From contig JACKGY010000009.1 in the NCBI GenBank assembly GCA_020639295.1, positions 182,263 through 246,262 on the forward strand: a stretch of DNA of 64,000 nucleotides. The letters are read 5' to 3'. The translations under genes were made by a program, and so were the position numbers. Positions 25,464 to 33,646 of the stretch are shown piece after piece. Position 1 is the first letter of the stretch. The number at the start of each line of letters is the position of its first letter. Source of the stretch: Planctomycetota bacterium (GTDB lineage: Bacteria > Planctomycetota > GCA-002687715 > DRQF01). The notes below the pieces were generated by a model, which made no database searches, was not told the origin of the DNA, and saw nothing but the letters and a program-made list of their open reading frames with translations.

Positions 25464-26867
25464 CTACTTGTCGCCGTCCGCGTCGTCCGGCTTGGGAGCG
25501 TCCTGACCGCCGTTCTCCGGCTGGCTCTCGGCGCCCTTCAGCAGCTCCTCGAAGCGCGTCTCGGCGGCGCTGACGTCGGGCAGGGGCATGTCCCGGAGGA
25601 CGGGCATCCAGCTGTCCTCGCCCTTGTGCTCCGGCTCGCCCTGGATGACGATCTTCTTGATCCCGAGGCGGACGCGGGGGATGTTGCGACCGGCGACGCC
25701 AACCTCGTCGTGGATCCCGGTCTGGAGCCACTCGTCGAGCACTTCGAGGCCCTCGGTCACCTCGCCGATCACCGCCTGGGCGACGTTGTTGCGCTCCGGC
25801 GGCGAGACGTGGATCTCGTAGAAGAGCCCGTGGCCCGCGACGCCGATCGGCTTGGTGGTGATGGAGCCACGCTTCACCGGCATGAGGACGGTGCCTTCGG
25901 CGGGGATGGTGTAACCCGGGTTCTCGTTGCCCCAGATGAACTTGCGGTCCGGCGCCTCGCGGCTGAAGACGCTGCCGAACTCGAAGAGGCCGGCGTCCTT
26001 GTCCAGGCGGTGGAAGGCGGTGCCGTCATAGCGGCCGGCCAGCGCGTGGAAGAGGAAGTTCTGAACCGACTTCTGGGCGACCTCGCTGAAGAAGCGGACC
26101 TTGAGGCTCTTGCCGTTCTCGAGCTCGATCGTGGCGCTGAGGGAGGTGTCCGGCTGGATCTCGATCTTGCCGACCTTCTCGAGGATCTCGCAGGCCGCGA
26201 GCTCGCCGGCGTTCGCGCTCTTCCAGAGGTCGAGCAGGCTGTCCTGGCTCTCGGCGAAAGGCTTGAGGCTCAGGATGCCCTTGTCGGCATGCTTGGATTC
26301 GAGCTCGCCCAGGACCGCCTTCTGCTTCTCCAGGTGACCGCGACGGCGAGAGACGTCGGCGCAATTCACCGCGCAATAGAAGTGCAGCTGCTGGAGGTGG
26401 TTGAGGAACTTCTGTTCCCAGTGCGCGTCCGTGAACTTCGAGCGCTGATCCTCGAGTTCGGCGATCGCGGTCTCCGCGCCACTCAGGTAGCGCGCGGCCG
26501 ACTCGGGCTCGAACATGATGGAAAGCGAGTTCTCGCGGCCGACCGTGTCCGGCTGGTGGCGGCGGTAGAAGGCCGAGGCCATGGTCTCGAAGCGTCGTTC
26601 GTTGAGACCACCGAGGTCGGGAATCGAGCCGTAGTTGACCTGGTTCTGGTCCGGGATGAAGGACCCGGCCTCGAACAGGATCTTCGCCAGCTCGGCCTGA
26701 CCGCTCTCCTTGCTGCCCTTGAAGTAGGTCCAGCCAAGATAGGCCGCCATGACCACGATGCCCAACACAAGTGCTTTGGCTATAAGGCCTTTGCCACTCG
26801 ACGCGTCTGCGCTGGCGTCGGTGAGCTTCTCCCACCAGGGTCCGCCTTGCTCGTTTCTTTTCGTCAT
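25464..26867 (-). CDS. Membrane-anchored cyclophilin-like peptidyl-prolyl isomerase
   Basis: This 467-residue protein has a cytoplasmic N-terminus, one transmembrane helix (about 29-46), a long helical extracytoplasmic region, and a cyclophilin-like domain at about 225-415 ('VQNFLFHALAGRYDGTAFHR', 'GYTIPAEGTVLMP', 'AQAVIGEVTEGLEVLDEW'). A disordered acidic tail ends the protein. The 'FHR' arginine of the cyclophilin active site is present, but the usual 'QGGD' and 'SQFFI' blocks are altered, so isomerase activity is uncertain. It overlaps the upstream lipoprotein gene by four bases; the two may act together in the periplasm. Confidence 0.8.
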   Translation of the reverse strand: MTKRNEQGGPWWEKLTDASADASSGKGLIAKALVLGIVVMAAYLGWTYFKGSKESGQAELAKILFEAGSFIPDQNQVNYGSIPDLGGLNERRFETMASAFYRRHQPDTVGRENSLSIMFEPESAARYLSGAETAIAELEDQRSKFTDAHWEQKFLNHLQQLHFYCAVNCADVSRRRGHLEKQKAVLGELESKHADKGILSLKPFAESQDSLLDLWKSANAGELAACEILEKVGKIEIQPDTSLSATIELENGKSLKVRFFSEVAQKSVQNFLFHALAGRYDGTAFHRLDKDAGLFEFGSVFSREAPDRKFIWGNENPGYTIPAEGTVLMPVKRGSITTKPIGVAGHGLFYEIHVSPPERNNVAQAVIGEVTEGLEVLDEWLQTGIHDEVGVAGRNIPRVRLGIKKIVIQGEPEHKGEDSWMPVLRDMPLPDVSAAETRFEELLKGAESQPENGGQDAPKPDDADGDK

Positions 26868-27382
26868 GGATCGCGGTGCCTTCCGACCGTGACGGTCACG
26901 AGGGTCTCACCTTCCGGCGTCTTGTCGAGCCGTCCGGTCGTCACCTCGCAACGCTCACCGTTCTTTTCGAAAACCCAGGGCCCGTTTCGGCTCCCGTCCG
27001 GACTCGAAACGAGGGCCCAGTTGTACGGATCTTTCCCCATGAACTCCAGATACAGAGTCCTGGCTTCGTCGGCCGGCTTCCGGGTCCAGTAAACGAAGCG
27101 CCCGAGCCGGACGCCGCCGTCGGCGAAGCTGAAGCTCTCGTTCCGATGGTTCCGGAAGGAGAAGCCGGGAGGGCAGGGGATATCATCGAACTGGACCCGC
27201 GACAACTCCCCCGAGCTGTCGTTCTGGTCGGCGGGCGCGGTGGCGCCGATGTTGGCGAGCGAATCACTCAGCGGATTGTGGCTCTCCTCGACGTTGCGGC
27301 AGGCGGTCGCGAGGCCGAAGAGGCCGACGACGAGGAGGGCCCGGAAGGCGGGGCGGGAGGTCGAGGACGAGAGCATGGTCAT
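26864..27382 (-). CDS. Putative lipoprotein of unknown function
   Basis: This 172-residue protein has a signal sequence ending in the lipobox 'LATAC' (cysteine near residue 28), so it is probably anchored to a membrane by lipid. The mature part contains 'DDIPCPPGFSFRNHRNESFS', a motif I cannot place, and a C-terminal beta-rich part. It overlaps the cyclophilin-like gene by ATGA and probably forms an operon with it. Confidence 0.7.
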   Translation of the reverse strand: MTMLSSSTSRPAFRALLVVGLFGLATACRNVEESHNPLSDSLANIGATAPADQNDSSGELSRVQFDDIPCPPGFSFRNHRNESFSFADGGVRLGRFVYWTRKPADEARTLYLEFMGKDPYNWALVSSPDGSRNGPWVFEKNGERCEVTTGRLDKTPEGETLVTVTVGRHRDP

Positions 27383-27566
27383 GGCTTCATCTCACGGAAG
27401 GTCAGGCACCGTCGAACGCGCGCGATGATAGCAGCGTAGGGGCCCGTTCGAGACCGTTCCCGCGGCCGCAAAAAGCACGCGTTTTGCCCGCGCTCTCCTC
27501 ACCGAGGGCGACGTATAATCCCGCGCAGGATCGACGGAAGCGAAGCACGCCGAGCGGAGCAAGCCG

Positions 27567-28166
27567 ATGGGCCCAGCCAGCGGGTCGGCCCTGCAGGAGC
27601 CGACCCTCGTCCTCAACAAGTCGTGGGTGCCGATCAACACCACGACCGTTCGCCACGCCTTGTTGCTGGTGATCAAGGGCGCCGCCCGCTTCATCCAACC
27701 CGAGACCTTCGAGATCCACGATTTCGACAGCTGGAGCGCCCTGAACCAGGACCAGGGAGCCGGCCTCCGCGGCGTCCGGCTCAGCCTGCGCATTCCCGAG
27801 GTCATCGTGCTGACCCAGTACAACCGGGTCCCGGAGAAGAGCGTTCCCTTCAGCCGGCGCAACCTCTGTCGCCGGGACGGCAACCGCTGCCAGTACTGTG
27901 GTGCCCAGGTCAACGCCCGCGACATGACCGTCGACCACGTCGTCCCCCGCAGCCGGGGCGGCAACAACTCCTGGGAGAACTGCGTGGTCGCCTGCCGCCG
28001 CTGCAACACCCGCAAGGGCAACACGCCGCTCGAGGTCACCGGCATGAGCCTCCTGCGCGCCCCTCGGCGGCCGGAGTGGAGTCCCTGCCTGAGCATCAAG
28101 CGCGGTCAGCGCAAGTCGAGCTGGAAGCGCTTCGTCGCCGAGCGCCACTGGCGCGGCGGCCTCTGA
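27567..28166 (+). CDS. HNH-family endonuclease
   Basis: This 199-residue protein opens with the conserved 'PTLVLNKSWVPINTTTVRHA' seen in small bacterial HNH proteins. It contains a zinc-finger HNH fold: 'CQYCG' (Cys108, Cys111), 'TVDHVVPRSRGGNNSWENCV' (catalytic His124), and 'CRRC' (Cys143, Cys146). The substrate is unknown. The family is found as single chromosomal genes in cyanobacteria, planctomycetes and others, so it need not be part of a mobile or restriction system. It is convergent with the downstream lipoprotein gene. Confidence 0.9.
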   Translation: MGPASGSALQEPTLVLNKSWVPINTTTVRHALLLVIKGAARFIQPETFEIHDFDSWSALNQDQGAGLRGVRLSLRIPEVIVLTQYNRVPEKSVPFSRRNLCRRDGNRCQYCGAQVNARDMTVDHVVPRSRGGNNSWENCVVACRRCNTRKGNTPLEVTGMSLLRAPRRPEWSPCLSIKRGQRKSSWKRFVAERHWRGGL

Positions 28167-28167
28167 T

Positions 28168-28842
28168 TCACTCCTCGCCCGGCGCCGGCACCGATCGACC
28201 GAGCTCGGCCCAGAAGCGTGGCACCGCGGCATCCAGGTCCCGGATCATCGACTCCAGGAAGGCCGCCGTGATCGCCACCAGGCGATCGGCGCCGGAGCCG
28301 GCCAGTCCCGTGAGCAGCGCCGCTGATTCCGGAGATTCCGAGTCGAAACGATCGTGCAGGAACTCGCGGCCATCGCCGTCGGTGAGGCGGATCTCGAGAT
28401 CGACACGGATCTCGGTGGACAGCGCCGGAACGACCGGCAGGATCGTCAGCAGATCGCGGTCGGTCTTCAGGTAGTAGTGGTGGATGGTGACGTCGAGCAG
28501 GTAGTGCGCGCGGGTCAGGTCCTGCTCGGCGACGAAGGCGCCGGAGGCCTGGAGCTCGCGATAGAACAGCCTCTTCAGGGTCGCCGGGACCGGGAGCTGG
28601 AAGATCTCCTCCGAGTAGTAGCTCTCGTTCAGGTAGTTGAACCGGCCATACTCCCAACCCGGACGTTCGTCGCGCACGTGGCGCAACGAGATGGGTCCCC
28701 AGGCCGGATGATTCGCGCGATGACTGCTGCGAAAGGCGGCGTCATCGGCGCGGATCGGTTCGCCCGGCAAGCTGCCGCAGCCGCTCAAGCACACCAGGCT
28801 CAGCGCGAGACTCGCGATCACTCTCGACCAGCGCCAGGGCAT
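28168..28842 (-). CDS. Putative outer-membrane lipoprotein
   Basis: This 224-residue protein has a signal sequence with lipobox 'LSGC' (cysteine near residue 22). The mature domain runs 'LPVPATLKRLFYRELQASGA', 'YLLDVTIHHYYLKTDR', 'RVDLEIRLTDGDGREFLHD'. This is the layout of alpha/beta lipoproteins of the YajG/PqiC kind, where a conserved helix precedes a beta-sheet with bound small strands. The family call is tentative. It starts one base after the purM stop and may be cotranscribed with purM. Confidence 0.65.
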   Translation of the reverse strand: MPWRWSRVIASLALSLVCLSGCGSLPGEPIRADDAAFRSSHRANHPAWGPISLRHVRDERPGWEYGRFNYLNESYYSEEIFQLPVPATLKRLFYRELQASGAFVAEQDLTRAHYLLDVTIHHYYLKTDRDLLTILPVVPALSTEIRVDLEIRLTDGDGREFLHDRFDSESPESAALLTGLAGSGADRLVAITAAFLESMIRDLDAAVPRFWAELGRSVPAPGEE

Positions 28843-28843
28843 T

Positions 28844-29944
28844 TCAGCTCTCGGCCGTGAGTCGATCCTTGCCGCCGATCAGCCCGTACTGCGCGAGCCG
28901 TACCTGCTTGCGATGGGCGTCGGTGGCCCGACCGATGACCCGCGCCGCGATGCCGTGTTCTTCGGCGATGCGCATGACCTCGGCGGCCTGGGCCTCGGGA
29001 GTCACGACGCAGAAGCCGATGCCCATGTTGAACACCGAGTACATCTCGGCGTCGCTCACCTGGCCGGTCTTCTGGATCAACTGGTAGATCGGGCCCGGCG
29101 TCGGCAGGTCGTCGAGCACGAAACCGACGTCGGCCTGGATGCGGTTCATGTTGCAGAAGCCGTCACCGGTGATGTGCAGCAGGGCGTTGAGGCGGAGGCC
29201 GGCGTCGCGCATGGCCAGCACCGGCTTGACGTAGAGCCGGGTCGGCACGAGCAGCTCGTCCGCCAGGCTGCGACCGAGGCTCGGCTGCAGCTCGTCCAGC
29301 TTCAGGCCACCGCGTTCGAGCAGGACCCGGCGCGCGAGGCTGAAGCCATTCGAATGGAGTCCGCTCGCGGCGAGGCCGACCACGGCGTCACCGGGGCGCA
29401 CGTTCTGGCCCAGGTTGATGTCGTCCCAGGCGACCAGGCCCACGGCGGTGCCGACCAGGTCGAGTCCGGCGCTCTTGCCGTGACCACGGATGAGCTCCTT
29501 GACCTGGGCGATCTCGCCGCCGGGAATGGTGATCCCGCTCTCGCGAGCGCCCGCCAGGAGACCACGGCCGATCTGCTCGAAGCAATCGGCGTCGACCTCG
29601 CCGACGGCGATGTAGTCCACCAGGGCGAAGGGCTCGGCGCCGACGCAGAGGACGTCGTTCACGTTCATCGCGATCATGTCGATCGGGATCGTGTCGTAGC
29701 GCCCCGCCAGCTCGGCCACGATGATCTTGGTGCCGACGCCATCGGTCGAGATCGCCAGGCCCTGGCCACCGGGCAGCTCGAGGACGTTGGCGTAGTAGCC
29801 GAGGCCAATGGCCGGGCGGCCGAAGGACGAGCCGTCGCGCAGCCGCAGGCTCTCGTTGATGGAACGCGCGAGGTAGCCGAGCCCGCCCTGGGCCCGGTTC
29901 GTGTCCACGCCGCAGTCGTCGTACTGGAAGCGGTCAGCGCTCAT
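28844..29944 (-). CDS. purM: Phosphoribosylformylglycinamidine cyclo-ligase (AIR synthase)
   Basis: This 366-residue PurM-fold enzyme has 'LAISTDGVGTKIIVAE', 'IAMNVNDVLCVGAEPFALVD', 'GGEIAQVKELI', 'VVGLAASGLHSNGFSLARRV' and 'HITGDGF'. These cover the ATP site and the FGAM site. It closes the imidazole ring in step five of purine synthesis. No other pur gene is adjacent. It is divergent from the Cys/Met-metabolism gene. Confidence 0.96.
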   Translation of the reverse strand: MSADRFQYDDCGVDTNRAQGGLGYLARSINESLRLRDGSSFGRPAIGLGYYANVLELPGGQGLAISTDGVGTKIIVAELAGRYDTIPIDMIAMNVNDVLCVGAEPFALVDYIAVGEVDADCFEQIGRGLLAGARESGITIPGGEIAQVKELIRGHGKSAGLDLVGTAVGLVAWDDINLGQNVRPGDAVVGLAASGLHSNGFSLARRVLLERGGLKLDELQPSLGRSLADELLVPTRLYVKPVLAMRDAGLRLNALLHITGDGFCNMNRIQADVGFVLDDLPTPGPIYQLIQKTGQVSDAEMYSVFNMGIGFCVVTPEAQAAEVMRIAEEHGIAARVIGRATDAHRKQVRLAQYGLIGGKDRLTAES

Positions 29945-30078
29945 CGTTCACCTCGGCAATCCCTGGATCGGGCCAAGATATGGCTTCGCGGCCGGCCGGG
30001 CAAGCGGGGTGGGGCTCCGGGCTTGGCCGGCGCCGGCCGCCGCCGTAGAGTCCGGGCAACCAGCCGGAAAGGAAACCC

Positions 30079-31230
30079 ATGCGCTTCAGCACCAAGGCCA
30101 TCCACGTCGGTCAGGAGCCCGAGGCGACGACCGGCGCCGTCGTCGTCCCCATCTTCCAGACCAGCACCTACGCCCAGCCCGACGTCGGTGTCCACAAGGG
30201 CCACGAGTACAGCCGGACCAGCAATCCGACCCGTGACGCCTACCAGGCCTGCATCGCCGCCCTCGAGAACGCCCGGCATGGTTACGCCTTCGGCTCCGGC
30301 ATGGGCGCCATCTCGACCATCATGACCCTGTTCAAGGCGGGCGACCACATCCTGTCCTCGGATGACGTCTACGGCGGCACCTTCCGGGTCTTCGACAAGG
30401 TCTTCCGCAACTTCGGCCTCGACTACTCCTTCGCCGACACCAGCGACCTGGATGCCCTGGCCGCGGCCATCCGACCCGAGACCCGCATGGTCTGGATCGA
30501 GTCGCCCACCAACCCGATGCTGAAGATCAGCGACATCGCCGCGATCGCCGATCTCTGCCACCGGAAGGGCCTGCTGCTCGGCGTCGACAACACCTTCATG
30601 AGCCCCTACTTCCAGCGCCCGCTGGAGCTCGGCGCCGATCTGGTGATGCACAGCAGCACCAAGTATCTCGGTGGCCACTCCGACGTCGTCGGCGGCGTCG
30701 TCTGCACCAATCACGACCAGGTCGCCGAACGGATCAAGTTCTCCCAGAACGCCATGGGCGCGGTCATGGGGCCCTTCGACGCCTGGCTGACCCTGCGCGG
30801 GCTCAAGACCCTGGCCCTGCGCATGGAGCGCCATCAGAAGAACGCGCTGGCGGTGGCCCGCTTCCTCGAGGCCCACGACGATGTCCGCGAGGTCATCTAC
30901 CCCGGCCTCGAATCCCATCCGGGTCATGCGTTGCAGGCCAGGCAGGCCCATGGATTCGGCGGCATGATCTCGTTGCGCCTGAAGGGCGATCTCGAGGCCG
31001 CGCGTCGCTTCTGCCGCAGCACGAAGCTCTTCTTCCTCGCCGAGAGCCTCGGCGGCGTCGAGTCCTTGCTCGAGCATCCGGCAATCATGACCCATGCCTC
31101 CGTGCCGGCGGAAACCCGCGCGGCACTGGGAATTACCGACGATTTCGTTCGCCTCAGCGTCGGCATCGAAGACGAGAACGACCTGATCGAGGATCTCGGC
31201 CAGGCCCTGGCCGCGATGCGCCATCCTTGA
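30079..31230 (+). CDS. Cystathionine gamma-synthase / gamma-lyase family PLP enzyme
   Basis: This 383-residue protein of the Cys/Met-metabolism fold has 'TTGAVVVPIFQTSTY', 'YSRTSNPTRDAYQACIAALE', 'ESPTNPMLKISDI', and the Schiff-base lysine in 'HSSTKYLGGHSDVVGG' (Lys195). The family swaps or removes groups at the beta or gamma carbon of Cys, Hse esters and cystathionine. Motifs alone do not separate gamma-synthase (MetB) from gamma- or beta-lyase; no met or cys neighbour settles the question. A possible link is supply of cysteine for bacillithiol. I see no SAM riboswitch upstream. Confidence 0.9.
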   Translation: MRFSTKAIHVGQEPEATTGAVVVPIFQTSTYAQPDVGVHKGHEYSRTSNPTRDAYQACIAALENARHGYAFGSGMGAISTIMTLFKAGDHILSSDDVYGGTFRVFDKVFRNFGLDYSFADTSDLDALAAAIRPETRMVWIESPTNPMLKISDIAAIADLCHRKGLLLGVDNTFMSPYFQRPLELGADLVMHSSTKYLGGHSDVVGGVVCTNHDQVAERIKFSQNAMGAVMGPFDAWLTLRGLKTLALRMERHQKNALAVARFLEAHDDVREVIYPGLESHPGHALQARQAHGFGGMISLRLKGDLEAARRFCRSTKLFFLAESLGGVESLLEHPAIMTHASVPAETRAALGITDDFVRLSVGIEDENDLIEDLGQALAAMRHP

Positions 31231-31288
31231 CAGATCCGGGGCCTCTTTGGTCTCATTCATGATCCCTGAGCGTCCCCCGGAGGTCTCC

Positions 31289-31672
31289 GTGAACCGATTC
31301 CTCGATAGCCGAGAACTGATTCGCCGTCTGAAGGAAGGTTCCCCGATCGAGGTGGAGGGCGATGTCGTGCGTCTGCCCAGGTTCACCGAGATCAAGGAGT
31401 CCGACCCGGCCGAATTCGGCGCCCGGGGCAATCACGAGCTGATCGTGGCCAAGGCCCGGACCGCGACCTGGTGCCTCTGGCCGCTCGATCGCAAGGCGAC
31501 CTTCTCGGCCAACGACGGCAAGAAGTTCGTCAAGATCCTCGACGCCATCGGCGAGACCATTCCCCAGAAGCCGGTGAAGGGCTGGGTGCTCACCACCGCG
31601 CCGGTGGCCGAGGACGCGCGCGAACTCCTCAACGAGGCCGATCACCGGATCAACCGGATCGAGATCGCCTGA
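31289..31672 (+). CDS. Conserved hypothetical protein
   Basis: This protein has about 127 residues ('MNRFLDSRELIRRLKEGSPI...') and no signal sequence or membrane segment. It mixes charged beta and helical stretches, with 'TATWCLWPLDRKATFSAND' and 'WVLTTAPVAEDARELLNEAD'. I do not recognise the family. I prefer the GTG at 31289 because GGAGG sits five bases upstream; an ATG at 31259 would add ten residues with no ribosome site. It lies 58 bases after the PLP gene on the same strand. Confidence 0.65.
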   Translation: MNRFLDSRELIRRLKEGSPIEVEGDVVRLPRFTEIKESDPAEFGARGNHELIVAKARTATWCLWPLDRKATFSANDGKKFVKILDAIGETIPQKPVKGWVLTTAPVAEDARELLNEADHRINRIEIA

Positions 31673-31753
31673 ACCGCCGAACTCCATGAGACGACCAGCG
31701 GCCCCGCGTCGACCGGACACGGGGCCGCGGTCGTCGAGGGCGTCCGGTTCGGG

Positions 31754-32488
31754 TCAGAAGCGGCGCCGCGGCGCGTGGGTGTAGCGGCAGTAGGGACAGC
31801 GCAGGGCGTCGAGTCCGAAGACGCGGGCGTAACCCTGAGAACGGTGGACGCGTACGTCGTCGCCGCTATCCAGATCGAGAACCTTGGGGTTGTTGTCCGC
31901 CGTCATGCTGGCGGGCCCGCGGATGATCTCCACCAGCAACTCGTCGCCCTCATCGAGCACCAGGTGGTTGTTGAACTCGGTGCAGTTGTTGAAGGCGATG
32001 CCGATGCCATTGCGGAAGGTCGTGTTGGTGATGCTGCGGAAGTAGGCCGAGCTGCCGAAGGGGGTCGAGATCACCAGGCCGTCCCCGATGACCTCGTCGG
32101 TGGCTCGCTCGCCGTTGACGCTGACGATGAAGCGCACGGCGCTGCGCAGGTCGGCGTTGCGGATCAGGATGTCGTTGAGGCCGGTGACCTTGTGCCCGCG
32201 AACCGAGGCCTCGAGCTTGATCAGGCGGGTCTCCTGCAGCTCGCCCCGCATCAGGCGTTCGAGCATCGCCCGGTCGCCATGACGCGCGCACTTCACGCAG
32301 CTGGTGCCGTCACGGATCGGCAGCTTCGGCACGCCCGGGTATTCGATCTCGGCGCCGATCAGCGTCCCGTCACCGCCATAGGTGACCAGGGCGTCGGCCT
32401 GGCGGGGATCCTGGACGATCTCGAAGCCCAGCTGGCGCAGCAGGGAGTCGACGTCGGCCGCATTGGTTCCCAGGATCCCGAGCTTCAT
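31754..32488 (-). CDS. nadK: NAD kinase with two CxxC pairs
   Basis: This 244-residue NAD(H) kinase has the ATP/metal motif 'TYGGDGTLIGAEI' (Gly38-Asp40), 'GLNDILIRNADLRSAVRFIV' and the conserved 'GDGLVISTPFGSSAYFRS'. It makes NADP. It is shorter than most NadK proteins and carries two cysteine pairs, 'CVKC' (Cys64/67) after the first domain and 'CPYC' (Cys231/234) at the C-terminus, which could together bind zinc. It lies 54 bases downstream of mraY on the same strand, possibly as the last gene of the cell-wall operon. Confidence 0.88.
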   Translation of the reverse strand: MKLGILGTNAADVDSLLRQLGFEIVQDPRQADALVTYGGDGTLIGAEIEYPGVPKLPIRDGTSCVKCARHGDRAMLERLMRGELQETRLIKLEASVRGHKVTGLNDILIRNADLRSAVRFIVSVNGERATDEVIGDGLVISTPFGSSAYFRSITNTTFRNGIGIAFNNCTEFNNHLVLDEGDELLVEIIRGPASMTADNNPKVLDLDSGDDVRVHRSQGYARVFGLDALRCPYCRYTHAPRRRF

Positions 32489-32542
32489 GACGGCGTCATG
32501 AGAACCCCAATCGCCCCGGAGCGCAAGATGGGGGGCGCGGGC

Positions 32543-33646
32543 TCAGCGGAGCTTCAGGGTCGCGACCGAAAGGACGGCGCAGAGGAGGGAGACGATCCAG
32601 AAGCGGAGGACCACCTTGGTCTCGGCCAGACCCTGGTGCTGATAGGAGTGGTGGGCCGGGGCGCGGAAGAAGAAGCGTCGCCCGAGCCAGCGGATGCCGA
32701 CGTAGTCCTGGAACAGGACCGAGAAGGCCTCGAACACGAAGATGCCGCCGGCGATCAGGAAGAGGAGCTCCTGCTTGGACAGCACCGCGATGGCCGCGAG
32801 GCTGCCGCCGAGCGCCTGGGAGCCGGTGTCGCCCATGAACATCTGGGCCGGGTAGCCATTGAACCAGAGGAAGCCGAAACAGGCGCCCACCACCGCCGCG
32901 GCGAAGATCGCCACGTCCTGGATGCCGTCGATCTCGGCGAAACCGAAGGTCTTGGCGGCCAGGACGTTCCAGGACAGGTAGGCGAAGAAGCCGAACACGG
33001 CCGCGGTCATCGCGCTGGGCAGGACCGCCAGGCCGTCGAGGCCGTCGGCGAAGTTGATCGCGTTGGTGATCGCGACGATGGCGAAGACGACGAAGAAGGG
33101 ATAGAGCAGGCCGAGGTCGAGCGAAGCCTCAGCGGGAAAGGGCATGATCAGGCGGGTCCGCAGCTCGGGTGAGAAGGGTGACGAGCCCTCGGCGCCGATC
33201 ATCAGCGCGAAGAAGGCGGCGAAGGCGAGCTGGAGCAGGATCTTCAGGCTTCGCGACATGCCGCCGTCGCTCGACTGGCGGCGCACCTTGAGCAGGTCGT
33301 CGAGCACGCCCAGGCCGCCGTACCACAGGGTCGTGAGCACCATCAGACCGCTGATTCCCGACTCCAGGTCGCAGAAGGCGGTCGCCCCGACCGTGATCGC
33401 CGCCACGATCAGGATGCCGCCCATCGTCGGCGTCCCGGTCTTGCTGTGCGAGAAGTAGCTGTCGTAGTCGCGCACGCGGTCGCGGAAGCCCCGGCGGTAG
33501 AGGAGGGCGGCGACGCGCCGGCCGGCGAGGAAGACCACCAGGAAGGACAGGATGAAGGCACCGACCGAGCGCACCATCACCGGCGCCGTGGGCAGGAAGA
33601 TGCGGATGAAGTCGGGCACCATCAGGTCGTAGAGCCAGGGGATCAC
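32543..33646 (-). CDS. mraY: Phospho-N-acetylmuramoyl-pentapeptide transferase
   Basis: This 367-residue protein has about ten transmembrane helices and the MraY signatures 'SHSKTGTPTMGGILI', 'GVLDDLLKVRRQSSDGG', 'NAINFADGLDGLAVLP', 'FMGDTGSQALGGSLAAIA' and 'FRRAPAHHSYQ'-like 'FFRAPAHHSYQHQGL'. It moves phospho-MurNAc-pentapeptide to undecaprenyl phosphate, giving lipid I, on the inner face of the membrane. The GTG start at 33646 overlaps the stop of the murG-murJ fusion gene (GTGA), so translation of the two is probably coupled. murD and ftsW, which usually lie here, are absent. Confidence 0.97.
   Translation of the reverse strand: MIPWLYDLMVPDFIRIFLPTAPVMVRSVGAFILSFLVVFLAGRRVAALLYRRGFRDRVRDYDSYFSHSKTGTPTMGGILIVAAITVGATAFCDLESGISGLMVLTTLWYGGLGVLDDLLKVRRQSSDGGMSRSLKILLQLAFAAFFALMIGAEGSSPFSPELRTRLIMPFPAEASLDLGLLYPFFVVFAIVAITNAINFADGLDGLAVLPSAMTAAVFGFFAYLSWNVLAAKTFGFAEIDGIQDVAIFAAAVVGACFGFLWFNGYPAQMFMGDTGSQALGGSLAAIAVLSKQELLFLIAGGIFVFEAFSVLFQDYVGIRWLGRRFFFRAPAHHSYQHQGLAETKVVLRFWIVSLLCAVLSVATLKLR

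Noticed and set aside
27567..28166. The HNH protein as part of a restriction or homing system
   Set aside because: No methyltransferase, specificity subunit or intron/intein context is adjacent. It resembles widespread solo chromosomal HNH genes.
29945..30078. SAM riboswitch upstream of the Cys/Met PLP gene
   Set aside because: A GGGCAACC-like string is present, but the surrounding helices and conserved core of SAM-I are not.
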